A stretch of DNA of 38,810 bases from Streptococcus uberis (GTDB lineage Bacteria; Bacillota; Bacilli; Lactobacillales; Streptococcaceae), in assembly GCF_000785785.1 (NCBI RefSeq), contig NZ_JRQN01000020.1, positions 1-38,810 on the forward strand, read 5' to 3'. Shown here in pieces: positions 27,272 through 36,464 of this stretch. The translations under genes were made by a program, and so were the position numbers. The notes under the pieces were generated by a model. That model made no database searches, was not told where the DNA came from, and was given only the letters and a program-made list of their open reading frames with translations. The number at the start of each line of letters is the position of its first letter. Position 1 is the stretch's first letter.

Positions 27272-28167
27272 GACTTTTCCTTAAATTTATGAACCATTAT
27301 TTTATAATCAACACATTCTAAAAAATTCAAAGCTGTTGATGAATGCGTTATACCGACTTTAAATTTACCAATGATTAATAACTCAATGACCTCCATTGGA
27401 ATATATGATGGTAAAATTTCAATAGATTTAATGACTGAATAATCAATAGTATCTCTCGGGTGAGGTTTTAAAAAAACTGTAGAATGAGGATAATTAGCGA
27501 TAAGAGACTGATAAAAATTTAGTTGTTCATCTTCACTTTGAGCTACTTCTGTCCAATGATCCAAAAATAATGGCTGAGTTAAAATTAATACAGAATTTTC
27601 TGGAATTGTGAGACTTGTTATTTCAGGAAAAAGGGAAAAAATTTCCTCTTTTCTCCGTTGACTAATAGAATTAAATAATTCTCTCCGTGAAACTTCTCTA
27701 GTTTTTGATAATCTTGCATCTCGATATAGCACTTTTGAAACATTGTTTACTTCAATATCTATAGCGTATTTACTTTTTCCAAAAGGTGATAAATTATGAT
27801 TAAAAAACCACAGTAACCGTTCTCTTTTTCCAACCGAAAAGTATTGCATATTATAACTATAATAATCTTGACTATCCTCTAACAAGTGATAAAAGATTTT
27901 ATGCACTCTTAAGTCATTTCCAATAATTGTCCCATCATTAAAAATATAAATATCATCACCTTCTGAAAAAAAAGTATTCGAAATATGTCCGTCTTTATTT
28001 ATCACAATAACATCTGTTACACATTCTAAAAGCTTTAATTTCATTTCAAAATGACGAACATACGGTATCGTATAAGCCAGAATAAGAATATTTCTCTCCT
28101 CTGTATTCAATTTTAATAATGAGATCAAAAGATGATAAACTGTATGGCAGATATATATTTTTTTCAT
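27262..28167 (-). CDS. Sialyltransferase-like glycosyltransferase (GT52-like)
   Basis: A 301-aa protein with all three bacterial sialyltransferase motifs: the acidic-Gly motif FNDG (76-79), the HP motif KPHPRD (234-239) and the SS/T motif HSSTAL (275-280). The N-terminus MKKIYICHTVYHLLIS resembles capsular sialyltransferases of the CpsK/GT52 type. It would add sialic acid from CMP-NeuAc made by NeuA to the capsule repeat unit. No other sialyltransferase is seen in the locus, so this is the best candidate. Linkage and acceptor cannot be deduced. Confidence 0.82.
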   Translation of the reverse strand: MKKIYICHTVYHLLISLLKLNTEERNILILAYTIPYVRHFEMKLKLLECVTDVIVINKDGHISNTFFSEGDDIYIFNDGTIIGNDLRVHKIFYHLLEDSQDYYSYNMQYFSVGKRERLLWFFNHNLSPFGKSKYAIDIEVNNVSKVLYRDARLSKTREVSRRELFNSISQRRKEEIFSLFPEITSLTIPENSVLILTQPLFLDHWTEVAQSEDEQLNFYQSLIANYPHSTVFLKPHPRDTIDYSVIKSIEILPSYIPMEVIELLIIGKFKVGITHSSTALNFLECVDYKIMVHKFKEKSWM

Positions 28168-28968
28168 TTACTTTTTCAAATTCCTTATTTTACTTAATAT
28201 TTTATTTTTTCTCATGATGATTTTTGAAAACCTTCTTTTGTATGGCTTGACCCTGATTATGTTCCAAGATTTCGATTTCGTAATCATCTCCCCAAATCTT
28301 ATATTTAAAGTATTATAATCCGGTGCATAAATTGTACATCTTGGGTTGAAAAATTCGTTTAGATAGGCGCCCCAATAGGAAAAAGTTGAATTCATAATAA
28401 CAAGAGATTTAGCTCTAGATAAAATAACTAATGCTTCCATAGGTGTTGTTTTATAAAATATTACTTTTTGAAATTGATTCAAATTAAGGTGATGAGATAA
28501 ATTATTTTTGCACCAATCAATGTCATCACTAACTATTCCAATAGAATTTGTTGTGTTTGCCATACATTTTTGAAGTACTTTTTTTAAAAAATCAATCTGA
28601 TCAAATCCATAAAAGTATTTGTGTTCATCTGTAAAAAAATCCCCTCTTCGAACATTAATAATAAGATCACAATCATTTTCAAAGTGAGAATTTACCAAGC
28701 CTTTTTCAAGATAATTTTCAATAAATAGATCTAAATCTTCCTTTGTGAAGTCCTTACCATAGTTTTGAAAAAAATCAGATGGCATTACTACTTTTTTACA
28801 GTCATTCGAATCAGTTAATAAGTTATTTAGTTTTGGAAAATAATCTAACCAATAATCCATATTTTCAAGATATCTTACCTTAACATCAGCTGTTTTAGAT
28901 GCCTTTAGAAAAAAATAAAGATGATTTCCAAAACGAGTTCCTGCAATATTATAAATAACCTTTTTCAT
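28168..28968 (-). CDS. GT11-like glycosyltransferase
   Basis: A 266-aa protein with the GT11 (alpha-1,2-fucosyltransferase-type) pattern. VRRGDF (106-111) is the conserved basic nucleotide-sugar-binding motif. Later come SIGIVSDDIDWCKNNL and MNSTFSYWGAYLN. The family includes fucosyltransferases and galactosyl-type relatives, so the donor sugar is not certain. GGGAGACTAA precedes the ATG. It lies between a GT2 gene and the sialyltransferase gene. No GDP-fucose synthesis genes are in this window. Confidence 0.78.
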   Translation of the reverse strand: MKKVIYNIAGTRFGNHLYFFLKASKTADVKVRYLENMDYWLDYFPKLNNLLTDSNDCKKVVMPSDFFQNYGKDFTKEDLDLFIENYLEKGLVNSHFENDCDLIINVRRGDFFTDEHKYFYGFDQIDFLKKVLQKCMANTTNSIGIVSDDIDWCKNNLSHHLNLNQFQKVIFYKTTPMEALVILSRAKSLVIMNSTFSYWGAYLNEFFNPRCTIYAPDYNTLNIRFGEMITKSKSWNIIRVKPYKRRFSKIIMRKNKILSKIRNLKK

Positions 28969-28990
28969 TTAGTCTCCCAAATTTAAGTCG

Positions 28991-29947
28991 TCATCTTGAG
29001 AATTGAATAATTCTTGGAAAAGATTTGACTAAAAATAATTTTAGCTTATATTTGAATGGAATATTAGCTTGTTTAATGAGTTGTTTGTACATAAGTTTAG
29101 CTTTTCTGTCAATAGTTTGAATTTCATTTTCAAAATGGTTTTGTTTTAAAAAATATTTCGTCCTATATAATTCGATAGCATAAGCAACTTCATCTCTTGA
29201 CGTATCTTTTTGTAAAGATGACAGTAGTTTTATTCGTTCTTCAAACATTTCTATCTTGTCTAGATTTGAAAGGTTGAATGCTGAATTTATAATACTTCCT
29301 TCTCTGATACGATAATAATACAAGGCAATATTTTTAAAAATGATTTTAGAAGATTGCAAATATAATTTATAAGTTGTGAAAGAATCTTCATATTTTTTTC
29401 CGAGAGGAAAGAGGAGGCTATCAAATAGTTCCCTTTTATATAACTTTGATTGAGCAACAGTCAAAATCACTGAATAATAATCATTTCTTTTATACATAGC
29501 TTGTAGAATATCATCAGTAATAAATATTTTTTCGTAACAATTTTTAGAAAAATGTTTTATTTTCCCATTTTGATATTCCTTCATATTCACTATTGAAATA
29601 TCTGAATTATATTTTTTAATAAGATTATAGAGAATTTCAATATAAGTTGGGTCTACAAAATCATCTGAATCAATAAAGGTAATATAACTGCCTTTAGATT
29701 TCAGTATTCCATGGTTACGAGCATCAGATAATCCACCGTTTGTTTTATTAATTACAGAAATCCTATTATCTTTTTGGATGATATCTGAAATAATCTCCAT
29801 ACTATTGTCTGTGGAACCATCATTTACTAAGATAATTTCAATATTTTCATATGTTTGTTTTACTATGCTTTGTAAGCACTCCCTAACAAAGTCTGCAACA
29901 TTATAGATAGGGACAATAACACTAATAAGTTCATCTTTTTCCTTCAT
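28991..29947 (-). CDS. GT2 glycosyltransferase
   Basis: A GT-A fold family 2 transferase, 318 aa. The N-terminal ISVIVPIYNVADFVRECL and IEIILVNDGSTDNS bind the nucleotide sugar, and TFIDSDDFVDP is the DxD-type motif. The C-terminal half is variable. The ATG at 29947 sits inside the end of the preceding DUF1919 gene, overlapping by about 17 bp, with GAGGT upstream. The sugar it transfers is unknown. Confidence 0.88.
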   Translation of the reverse strand: MKEKDELISVIVPIYNVADFVRECLQSIVKQTYENIEIILVNDGSTDNSMEIISDIIQKDNRISVINKTNGGLSDARNHGILKSKGSYITFIDSDDFVDPTYIEILYNLIKKYNSDISIVNMKEYQNGKIKHFSKNCYEKIFITDDILQAMYKRNDYYSVILTVAQSKLYKRELFDSLLFPLGKKYEDSFTTYKLYLQSSKIIFKNIALYYYRIREGSIINSAFNLSNLDKIEMFEERIKLLSSLQKDTSRDEVAYAIELYRTKYFLKQNHFENEIQTIDRKAKLMYKQLIKQANIPFKYKLKLFLVKSFPRIIQFSR

Positions 29948-30593
29948 CAATTTGATTTACCTCATTCAACCAAAATTCAACATTGAAATAATTTCTATAA
30001 TATTTCATATCCTTACCGTTCTTTATGTAATTCTCTCGTTGACATTTGTAAAAAATAATACTAGAAGTTAATGAATCATATTTTTTCGCAGTAAAAATAA
30101 CTTTATTTTTATAATTAAGTTTATCAAATTGTTCCATTAGTTCAATAGTTGCGCCATCGCTGTCATTCATTTTAAAGAATAAATTATTATAATTAATTCG
30201 CCTAACTCGCTTCGACCATTTTCTCCTCGCATCTTCTTTATCTTTATAATGTTGAAAATGAATTTCAACATCATCTAAAATACCAATTGGATAATTTTGT
30301 TTTCCATTATACTTAGATTCAGAAATAAATCTCAACTCAGAGTTCATGTAATATCTCAACCGTGAAACTAATTTAATGTAATCGTTTGAAAAAATAAATA
30401 AATCAACGAATGGAGTATTATAAGGAAGACCCAACTCCTGATAAACTCTTGCTCCCCAACAGTTATCAGAAATAATTGAAAATGTTCTATTCTTAAGATT
30501 TTGTCTCTCCGATTTAAATTTTATAGGATAAATAAATTTAATTGCAAATCTGAGAATTTTTTTTCTGATATATTCTTTAATACTATAATGCAT
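29931..30593 (-). CDS. DUF1919 family capsule protein
   Basis: A 220-aa protein beginning MHYSIKEYIRKKILRFAIKF. I recognise DUF1919 (exopolysaccharide-associated, COG3955) from ISDNCWGARVYQELGLPYNTPFVDLFI and the later PIGILDDVEIHFQHY segment. It has no known mechanism, but the family sits in capsule and exopolysaccharide loci and may be a transferase. It starts 3 bp after the preceding GT2 gene. Confidence 0.78.
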   Translation of the reverse strand: MHYSIKEYIRKKILRFAIKFIYPIKFKSERQNLKNRTFSIISDNCWGARVYQELGLPYNTPFVDLFIFSNDYIKLVSRLRYYMNSELRFISESKYNGKQNYPIGILDDVEIHFQHYKDKEDARRKWSKRVRRINYNNLFFKMNDSDGATIELMEQFDKLNYKNKVIFTAKKYDSLTSSIIFYKCQRENYIKNGKDMKYYRNYFNVEFWLNEVNQIDEGKR

Positions 30594-30596
30594 AAG

Positions 30597-31553
30597 CTAC
30601 CCCATTTTATTAAAAATTGTTAAATAAATTTTTGGATGTATTTTCATTAAAATAACCGCAACAAATTGTTTAAAATCCAAAAAGTTGAATGCATTCCAAG
30701 TAGGATAATTTCTAATATCATTTAGTAATCTTTCGTACTCTTTGTGAGTCTCCATACCTGCATTATTAAGCATCATATACCGAATAACTTTTGTCTTTTC
30801 ATGGATAGTATGTGCCCTAGCAAACACTTTCAATTCCATGTCGACAAGACTTTCAATTTTTTCAGACAAAACAATCGTATGGAAAAATTTTGGCGAAAAC
30901 ACCGTGTTCATAGCTGAATTATTATGAATAATATACTTACAAAGCGTCTGTGAAGTATTGATATAAATCTTTTTTGAATTTTGCAATGCTAGAAAAGTAA
31001 AAAACATGTCTTCACCCACAATGTATTTTTCATCAAAATGAAAATTTTTTATTATTTCTGTTCTAAACAGTTTATCAGATAATGTATTTTCAATGGTATT
31101 TCCCTTCAAGAAAGCTTTAAGAGCCAAAGATTTATCCGTGAATATACTTTCAAAAGACTTTCTTTTTTTGTATTCCAAACCATTTTTTACAAATGAAAAA
31201 TCAGTCATAGAAATATCAGTATCGTAAGTTTTACTATAACCTAGAAGCGTCTCATACAAAGTATCTTCTGCATAATCATCTGCATCAAAAAAAGCAACAT
31301 ATTCAGTATCAACACAACCCAACCCGGCGTTTCTTGCAGAAGAAACACCGCCATTTTGTTTATTGATTAAAATAAAATTATGATATTTATGAGAAAAAGA
31401 TTCACAAATTTCTTTACTCTCATCGGTAGAGCCATCGTTTACTAAAATAATTTTTAATTTTTCAAAAATCGTCTGTTTTACAAACGCATTTAGAGAATTT
31501 TCTAAGTGTTCCCCCGCATTATATACAGGAATTATAACAGAAATTTCTATCAT
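30597..31553 (-). CDS. GT2 glycosyltransferase
   Basis: A 318-aa GT-A family 2 transferase with ISVIIPVYNAGEHLENSL, KIILVNDGSTDESK and VAFFDADDYAEDT as the donor-binding and DxD-type motifs. It is distinct from the second GT2 in the locus in its C-terminal half. The start overlaps the polymerase gene by 35 bp. GGAAGG lies ten bases upstream of the ATG. Confidence 0.88.
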   Translation of the reverse strand: MIEISVIIPVYNAGEHLENSLNAFVKQTIFEKLKIILVNDGSTDESKEICESFSHKYHNFILINKQNGGVSSARNAGLGCVDTEYVAFFDADDYAEDTLYETLLGYSKTYDTDISMTDFSFVKNGLEYKKRKSFESIFTDKSLALKAFLKGNTIENTLSDKLFRTEIIKNFHFDEKYIVGEDMFFTFLALQNSKKIYINTSQTLCKYIIHNNSAMNTVFSPKFFHTIVLSEKIESLVDMELKVFARAHTIHEKTKVIRYMMLNNAGMETHKEYERLLNDIRNYPTWNAFNFLDFKQFVAVILMKIHPKIYLTIFNKMG

Positions 31554-32658
31554 TTTTTTCAGCCTTCCTTGTATTATAGATTATTTCATTATTTAATATA
31601 CATAAAAAAATAATTAAGATGGATGATGTAAATAAATTGTGAAAGCTTGATAGAGCAATTAAAATAACTACTTTCCAATTAATATGCTTTTGATAAGTTA
31701 ATGATATAACTAAAAGAAAAAAACCAAAAATCCCATATTCCACAAACCACATTAAAATATCCTGATGCAAAGGGTATGTTTGCAAATTAAGGCCTAACAA
31801 ACGAGGTACAACTTGACTAGTATAGCCTGCCCCTCTTCCAATAATATAGCGAATTGGATTTTGTTTTATTTCATAAAAAAAATACTCAATAACCATTTTT
31901 CTAGAGTTACTACTTTCAATACCATTCTCACGTAATTTAATATTTACCAAAAATGTTAAAAATATTACTATAAAAAATAGTAATACACCTCCTAAAAAGA
32001 GCAACTTACTCTGAGCTGAAAAGCGAGCAGTACCTTTTATTGGCAAATAGATGAGATAATAGAATATAAAAAGTAAAAAAACGAAAAATGTAGATCTACT
32101 TTCAGTTAAAATAATTGAAACAAGGCCTAAAGAAGTAAACATTACTTTTAAAAAATATGCAATCTTCTCAGAATCCAATATTAAAACACAAGAATATAGA
32201 ATGATGAGCGAAAAAATAGTTGGTGATGTTGAAAAAAAACCTACAACTCGCTGAACTCCACTTAATTTTTGATAAGTAGAAAGAATAAACCCAAGAATCA
32301 GAATAAATATCCAAAAATAATTTTCTAATCTTATCTTGCTTTCAGAAATCAAAATAATATTGATTAACATGATAGTATAGAAAAAAGAAACATACGAAAA
32401 ATGACCAAAATATAAGACGTATCCTATTAGTGTTAAAAAAGATAAAACATTAAAATAAGAAATTTGTATCCGTTTTAGATTTACTACAGAAAAATTTAAG
32501 ACAGAGATAATTAATGTTGTAAAAGCGACTGTTAAATTGTGATATCCTGTAGCATTAATACCATTATATAAGAACTCACATATAAGAAATAGAAAAATAA
32601 AAAAATTAAAGAGATGAAAAAGAGATTGTATTGAAAGTTTATATCTATTGATTTTCAT
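31519..32658 (-). CDS. wzy: Capsule polymerase (Wzy-like)
   Basis: A 379-aa protein with about ten hydrophobic segments and short loops, as expected for O-antigen/capsule polymerase Wzy. A larger loop region (about 235-285) holds IKLRENGIESSNSRKMVIEYF and GRGAGYTSQVVPRLLG. LTESRSTF is a frequent feature near the middle of such proteins. It overlaps the cpsG-like stop by four bases (ATGA). It would link repeat units on the outer face of the membrane. Wzy sequences are poorly conserved, so the call rests mainly on topology and position. Confidence 0.82.
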   Translation of the reverse strand: MKINRYKLSIQSLFHLFNFFIFLFLICEFLYNGINATGYHNLTVAFTTLIISVLNFSVVNLKRIQISYFNVLSFLTLIGYVLYFGHFSYVSFFYTIMLINIILISESKIRLENYFWIFILILGFILSTYQKLSGVQRVVGFFSTSPTIFSLIILYSCVLILDSEKIAYFLKVMFTSLGLVSIILTESRSTFFVFLLFIFYYLIYLPIKGTARFSAQSKLLFLGGVLLFFIVIFLTFLVNIKLRENGIESSNSRKMVIEYFFYEIKQNPIRYIIGRGAGYTSQVVPRLLGLNLQTYPLHQDILMWFVEYGIFGFFLLVISLTYQKHINWKVVILIALSSFHNLFTSSILIIFLCILNNEIIYNTRKAEKNDRNFCYNSCI

Positions 32659-33161
32659 ACCTTCTCCTTAAATAAATCGTCAATAACATTTTTTAAATTT
32701 GAGACAAATGAATTATTAGTTGATGGAGAAAACTCACTAATCTTTTTATTTTTCAGTTGCTGATTAATATTCCTTTCCAGTTCAGAGACTTCTTCAATAA
32801 AAATTAGATGATAGGTTCCAGATAACTTTAGTTTTTTTAAAAAATCTAACTGATGATCATTTACGTGTTCGTTATATTTTTTTAGTCTCGGAACAATAAT
32901 AGGATTTTTATTTTTACTGATGACATTCATATAAGTTGATGGTCCACCGTGTGTTATGACACAACTTGAGCGACTAATAAAATTTTCCATTTCCTCATAA
33001 GAAAGAAAATCTACCCAGTCACAATTCTTAGGGATATAATCACTAAAACCTTTTTGAATAAAAACTTCTTCTTTTACTATTCCTGCGCCTACCAAGTCAT
33101 CTATTTTTTTTATTAATCTGTTAAATTGTTGTTCATGTGTACCAACAGTAATAAAAATCAT
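32655..33161 (-). CDS. cpsG: Alg13-like capsule glycosyltransferase subunit
   Basis: From the start chosen it is 168 aa and begins MIFITVGTHEQQFNRLIKKI, typical of the CpsG/Alg13 catalytic subunit with VITHGGPSTYMNVISKNKNP as donor-binding region. It works with a CpsF/Alg14-type partner to add the second sugar (galactose in group B Streptococcus; inferred here). The open frame extends upstream to 33218, but the ATG at 33161 has GGAGG upstream and forms a TAATG overlap with the partner gene. Confidence 0.88.
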   Translation of the reverse strand: MIFITVGTHEQQFNRLIKKIDDLVGAGIVKEEVFIQKGFSDYIPKNCDWVDFLSYEEMENFISRSSCVITHGGPSTYMNVISKNKNPIIVPRLKKYNEHVNDHQLDFLKKLKLSGTYHLIFIEEVSELERNINQQLKNKKISEFSPSTNNSFVSNLKNVIDDLFKEKV

Positions 33162-33610
33162 TAAAATATCCCTCCAATATTTATTGCTTTTGGATAAACT
33201 TTTTTTAAATCTTCCCATTGTACAATAAATCTATCAGCTACTGGATAGACTAATCTACCTGTCAAAGTCGGTTTATCATACCTGTCAAAAACCTCAATGT
33301 ATATTGTTTTCGAACCTGTCAATTTTCCAACATAAAAGAAAGGTACCGCTACTGCTGCCCCAGTAGAAATAATTAGATCCGGTCTTTCTTTAACGAGTAT
33401 TTTGATAGCTAACCAACTATTTTTAACTAAATTGATGATATTTCTATTTGTCGGAAAATAACAGAAATATTTTTTTTCATCTTTTAATAAACTAATAGCA
33501 TCTGGTTTATTGAAAGTCACCCAAAAGCGTTCTTCGTCCTTCCATATTGTTTTGAGAAGATGAAGATGTGTTAAATGACCTCCACTAGAACCTACTAAGC
33601 AAATTTTCAT
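33161..33610 (-). CDS. cpsF: Alg14-like capsule glycosyltransferase subunit
   Basis: From ATG 33610 it is 149 aa and begins MKICLVGSSGGHLTHLHLLK. The glycine-rich N-terminus, the ISTGAAVAVPFFYVGKLTGSKTIY segment and the DRFIVQWEDLKKVYP end match the CpsF/Alg14 membrane-recruiting subunit of a two-part transferase. GGAAAGG lies nine bases upstream, 13 bases after cpsE. An upstream in-frame ATG (33652) would be embedded in cpsE and lacks support. Confidence 0.87.
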   Translation of the reverse strand: MKICLVGSSGGHLTHLHLLKTIWKDEERFWVTFNKPDAISLLKDEKKYFCYFPTNRNIINLVKNSWLAIKILVKERPDLIISTGAAVAVPFFYVGKLTGSKTIYIEVFDRYDKPTLTGRLVYPVADRFIVQWEDLKKVYPKAINIGGIF

Positions 33611-33623
33611 TTTAAAACCTTTC

Positions 33624-35018
33624 CTATTTAGCACCATCTCCAAAAACAACAACTTTAATAGTTAATAACAAAATTTTTATATCTGACCAAATGGTCCATT
33701 CATTAATGTACTTAACATCCAAAGCTACAATTTCATCGAAATTGGTAATATTACTTCTTCCAGAAACTTGCCATAATCCTGTAATTCCTGGCTTAAAGCT
33801 TAACCTTCTTTTTTGTTTCGGAGAATAGTGGTTATATTCATCGAGGGTAGGTGGTCGAGTTCCAACAAGACTCATATCCCCCTTCAAAACGTTATAAAAT
33901 TGAGGTAATTCATCAATACTAGTTTTTCTAATAAAATGTCCAACTTTAGTTATTCTAGGATCATTGTCCATTTTAAACATCAAGCCATCCATTTGATTTT
34001 TAGAAATGAGATCTTTTTTCATTTTGTCAGCATCGATATGCATTGACCTAAATTTATAAAAATTGAAAATTCTGCCATTTCTTCCAACTCTTTTTTGGAC
34101 AAATATAGCAGGTCCGCCATCACATTTAATAGCAGGTACAATAAAAATTGAAAAAACTAGACATATAAACAGTCCAATTATTGCTCCAAAAATATCAATA
34201 GTACGTTTTGCAAAAAGATGTGAATATTTATGAAACTTAGTTGAAAAAGTAATGACACTATAGCCATTAAAAGTTTGAATTTTCTTGTCTCCTATACTTT
34301 CAAAATCCAAAGTATCAATATTTACATTTACAGTAATTCCCATCAACTCTAAGTTTTCAATCATATTTGGAATATCATATATATCATATTCTAAAAGAGG
34401 TAGGTTGATAAAAACTTGATCCACAGCAAGTTTTGTAATTATTGAAAAGAAATCTTTATAGTCAATCATCAATATTCCATCATTACTGTTTAGTGAACTT
34501 TCAGAATAATCATAGTCTAATACACAAAAACCTACAAAATTAATTTCTGAACTCTTTTTAAACAACTTCAAGTTTTCAGCATGACGTTTTTTATTGGTTA
34601 TCACTATAACTTTAGGAGAGTCTACAATTCTAAGATGGGCATATTTAAGATAGCATTTTAAAATGATATCTATTGTATATAGTAAAATAAATATAAATAT
34701 TAAAAAGATAAATGTTGAATATCTGGAAATACTACTACCTAACTTAAAAATAAAGAAAAAAAAGGTTAAAACTAAAAGATAGTAAATACAGTATTTAATC
34801 GTTAGTAAAAATTCTTGTAAAAAGCCCCTAACTTTAAAGTTCTTATAAAATTCAACCATATTAAAAACAATCACATGAGTAATTAGCACTATTAAAATTT
34901 CAAAATTTTTGTCAACGTTTGTTTCAACTAAAAGAGAGGTTAAAAATAGAGCAATTAAAATCATGATCGATTGAACAATCATAACAAAGAGTCTATGAAT
35001 TTTTTCTTTTTCTTCCAT
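33624..35018 (-). CDS. cpsE: Initiating undecaprenyl-phosphate sugar-phosphate transferase
   Basis: A 464-aa polyprenyl-phosphate hexose-1-phosphate transferase. There are four or five N-terminal membrane segments, a nucleotide-binding-like middle domain, another membrane segment near residue 275 and the C-terminal bacterial sugar transferase domain: KRVGRNGRIFNFYKFRSMH, DELPQFYNVLKGDMSLVGTRP and FKPGITGLWQVSGRS. By family it transfers glucose-1-phosphate or galactose-1-phosphate to undecaprenyl phosphate, starting the repeat unit. It directly follows cpsD. Confidence 0.93.
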   Translation of the reverse strand: MEEKEKIHRLFVMIVQSIMILIALFLTSLLVETNVDKNFEILIVLITHVIVFNMVEFYKNFKVRGFLQEFLLTIKYCIYYLLVLTFFFFIFKLGSSISRYSTFIFLIFIFILLYTIDIILKCYLKYAHLRIVDSPKVIVITNKKRHAENLKLFKKSSEINFVGFCVLDYDYSESSLNSNDGILMIDYKDFFSIITKLAVDQVFINLPLLEYDIYDIPNMIENLELMGITVNVNIDTLDFESIGDKKIQTFNGYSVITFSTKFHKYSHLFAKRTIDIFGAIIGLFICLVFSIFIVPAIKCDGGPAIFVQKRVGRNGRIFNFYKFRSMHIDADKMKKDLISKNQMDGLMFKMDNDPRITKVGHFIRKTSIDELPQFYNVLKGDMSLVGTRPPTLDEYNHYSPKQKRRLSFKPGITGLWQVSGRSNITNFDEIVALDVKYINEWTIWSDIKILLLTIKVVVFGDGAK

Positions 35019-35030
35019 TTTATACCATTT

Positions 35031-35753
35031 CTATTTTTTTCGACTTGATTTTTTCTTTCTCTTACTTTTTCCATAATCACCATAGGAACCGTAACTACCA
35101 TAGCCACCATAGGAATCAATGGTATCTTCTACTTTATTCAAAATGACACCTAAGAATTGTACACCACTTTGTTCCATTTGATCTTTAGCCTTTTGGATAA
35201 AGCGACGCTTAATAACTCCAGCTTCTGTGACTAAAATAGTTGCATCGGCTTTTTGTGAGATAATTGCTGAATCAATAACAAGTCCAATTGGCGGCGTATC
35301 AATAATAACATAGTCAAACAATTCTTTAACCGTATCAATCATAAAGTTGAAATTGCTATTTTGTAGGAGTGTAGTTGGATTTGGCGGTACTTGTCCGGAT
35401 GGGATAAGCATCATGTTGGGAATATTTGTGTATGAAATGACTGCAGATAACTCTGCATTTCCTGATAGGTAACTAGACAGACCTTCATACTTTTCATTTG
35501 CCTTAAAGGTTCCAGACATGACTGAATTACGGATATCCGCATCAATCAACAGAGTCTTAAAGCCAGCCTTGGCAAAGGAAATAGCGAGATTGGTTGACGT
35601 TGTCGACTTCCCTTCAGCCGGTTGGACTGATGTCAGTGTAATTACTTTTAAATGACGACCGCTAAATTGGATATTTGTTCGAATGGAGTTATAGTACTCT
35701 TCCGCAATATCATAAAGATTCTTTTTACTTTTAACTAATTCTAACTGAACCAT
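35031..35753 (-). CDS. cpsD: Capsule tyrosine kinase CpsD
   Basis: Bacterial tyrosine kinase of the BY-kinase family, 240 aa. The Walker A motif is [13 protein letters not shown] and the A' motif is LLIDADIRN; Walker B is [10 protein letters not shown] tyrosine cluster in the last 25 residues ([14 protein letters not shown]) is the autophosphorylation site. Its phosphorylation state controls capsule assembly together with CpsC and CpsB. The ATG at 35753 has AAGAGG upstream; an earlier in-frame start (35795) would overlap cpsC. It follows cpsC by 10 bp. Confidence 0.94.
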   Translation of the reverse strand: MVQLELVKSKKNLYDIAEEYYNSIRTNIQFSGRHLKVITLTSVQPAEGKSTTSTNLAISFAKAGFKTLLIDADIRNSVMSGTFKANEKYEGLSSYLSGNAELSAVISYTNIPNMMLIPSGQVPPNPTTLLQNSNFNFMIDTVKELFDYVIIDTPPIGLVIDSAIISQKADATILVTEAGVIKRRFIQKAKDQMEQSGVQFLGVILNKVEDTIDSYGGYGSYGSYGDYGKSKRKKKSSRKK

Positions 35754-35763
35754 TCTAAACCTC

Positions 35764-36456
35764 TTACATCTTATTTGTATTTGGGACAATACCAAGTAAG
35801 GTCATCCCAAGAACTTCTTCAATATCTTCCGGACGTTTAACACGGTCATCCAATACTTCTTTGATCATTAAGATGACAATTGTTAAAAATGCACCAAATA
35901 AAATCCCGATTAAGGTATTCCGTTTAATGTTTGGTGAAGAAGGGTGACTTGGCATCGTCGCTTTTTCAAGTGGTGTCACATCTTGAACTTTTGTAACAGA
36001 TTTAATTTTTTCAGAAGCGACATCGCGAACAGAATTGGCTAAATCTTTTGCAACTTGCGGATCATTATTAGTTACAGCGATTGAAATAACTCGTGTGTCT
36101 GCCGGAATTGTCACTGAAATCATTTTACTCAATGCTTCAGGGGTTGTTGAGATACCATAATTAGCAATAACGTCTTTCATGACATCACGAGAGGTAATGA
36201 TTTCTTTGTAGTCGTTAACTAATAAACCACCAGCTTGCAAATCAGTTGCTGTTAGATTAGCTGCTTGTTGTGTTTTGTTTAAGACATAAATACGAGTTGC
36301 CGCAGTATATGATGGTTTAATCAAAAAGACACTTGATAGCAAGGCTAATGTTCCAAAAAACAAAGCAATAAAGGTAATCAGGAACTTTTTAACCCATAAT
36401 TTTTTTAATAAACTCAGTACATCAATTTCCATTGATGCATTTTCCATGTTAGTCAT
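35764..36456 (-). CDS. cpsC: Capsule chain-length regulator CpsC
   Basis: A Wzz-family membrane protein of 230 aa with two membrane segments (about residues 26-48 and 176-198) flanking an extracellular loop that contains [20 protein letters not shown]. It activates the kinase CpsD and regulates polysaccharide chain length and cell-wall attachment. AGGAG precedes the ATG. It lies between cpsB and cpsD in the usual order. Confidence 0.94.
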   Translation of the reverse strand: MTNMENASMEIDVLSLLKKLWVKKFLITFIALFFGTLALLSSVFLIKPSYTAATRIYVLNKTQQAANLTATDLQAGGLLVNDYKEIITSRDVMKDVIANYGISTTPEALSKMISVTIPADTRVISIAVTNNDPQVAKDLANSVRDVASEKIKSVTKVQDVTPLEKATMPSHPSSPNIKRNTLIGILFGAFLTIVILMIKEVLDDRVKRPEDIEEVLGMTLLGIVPNTNKM

Positions 36457-36464
36457 ACATTCTC

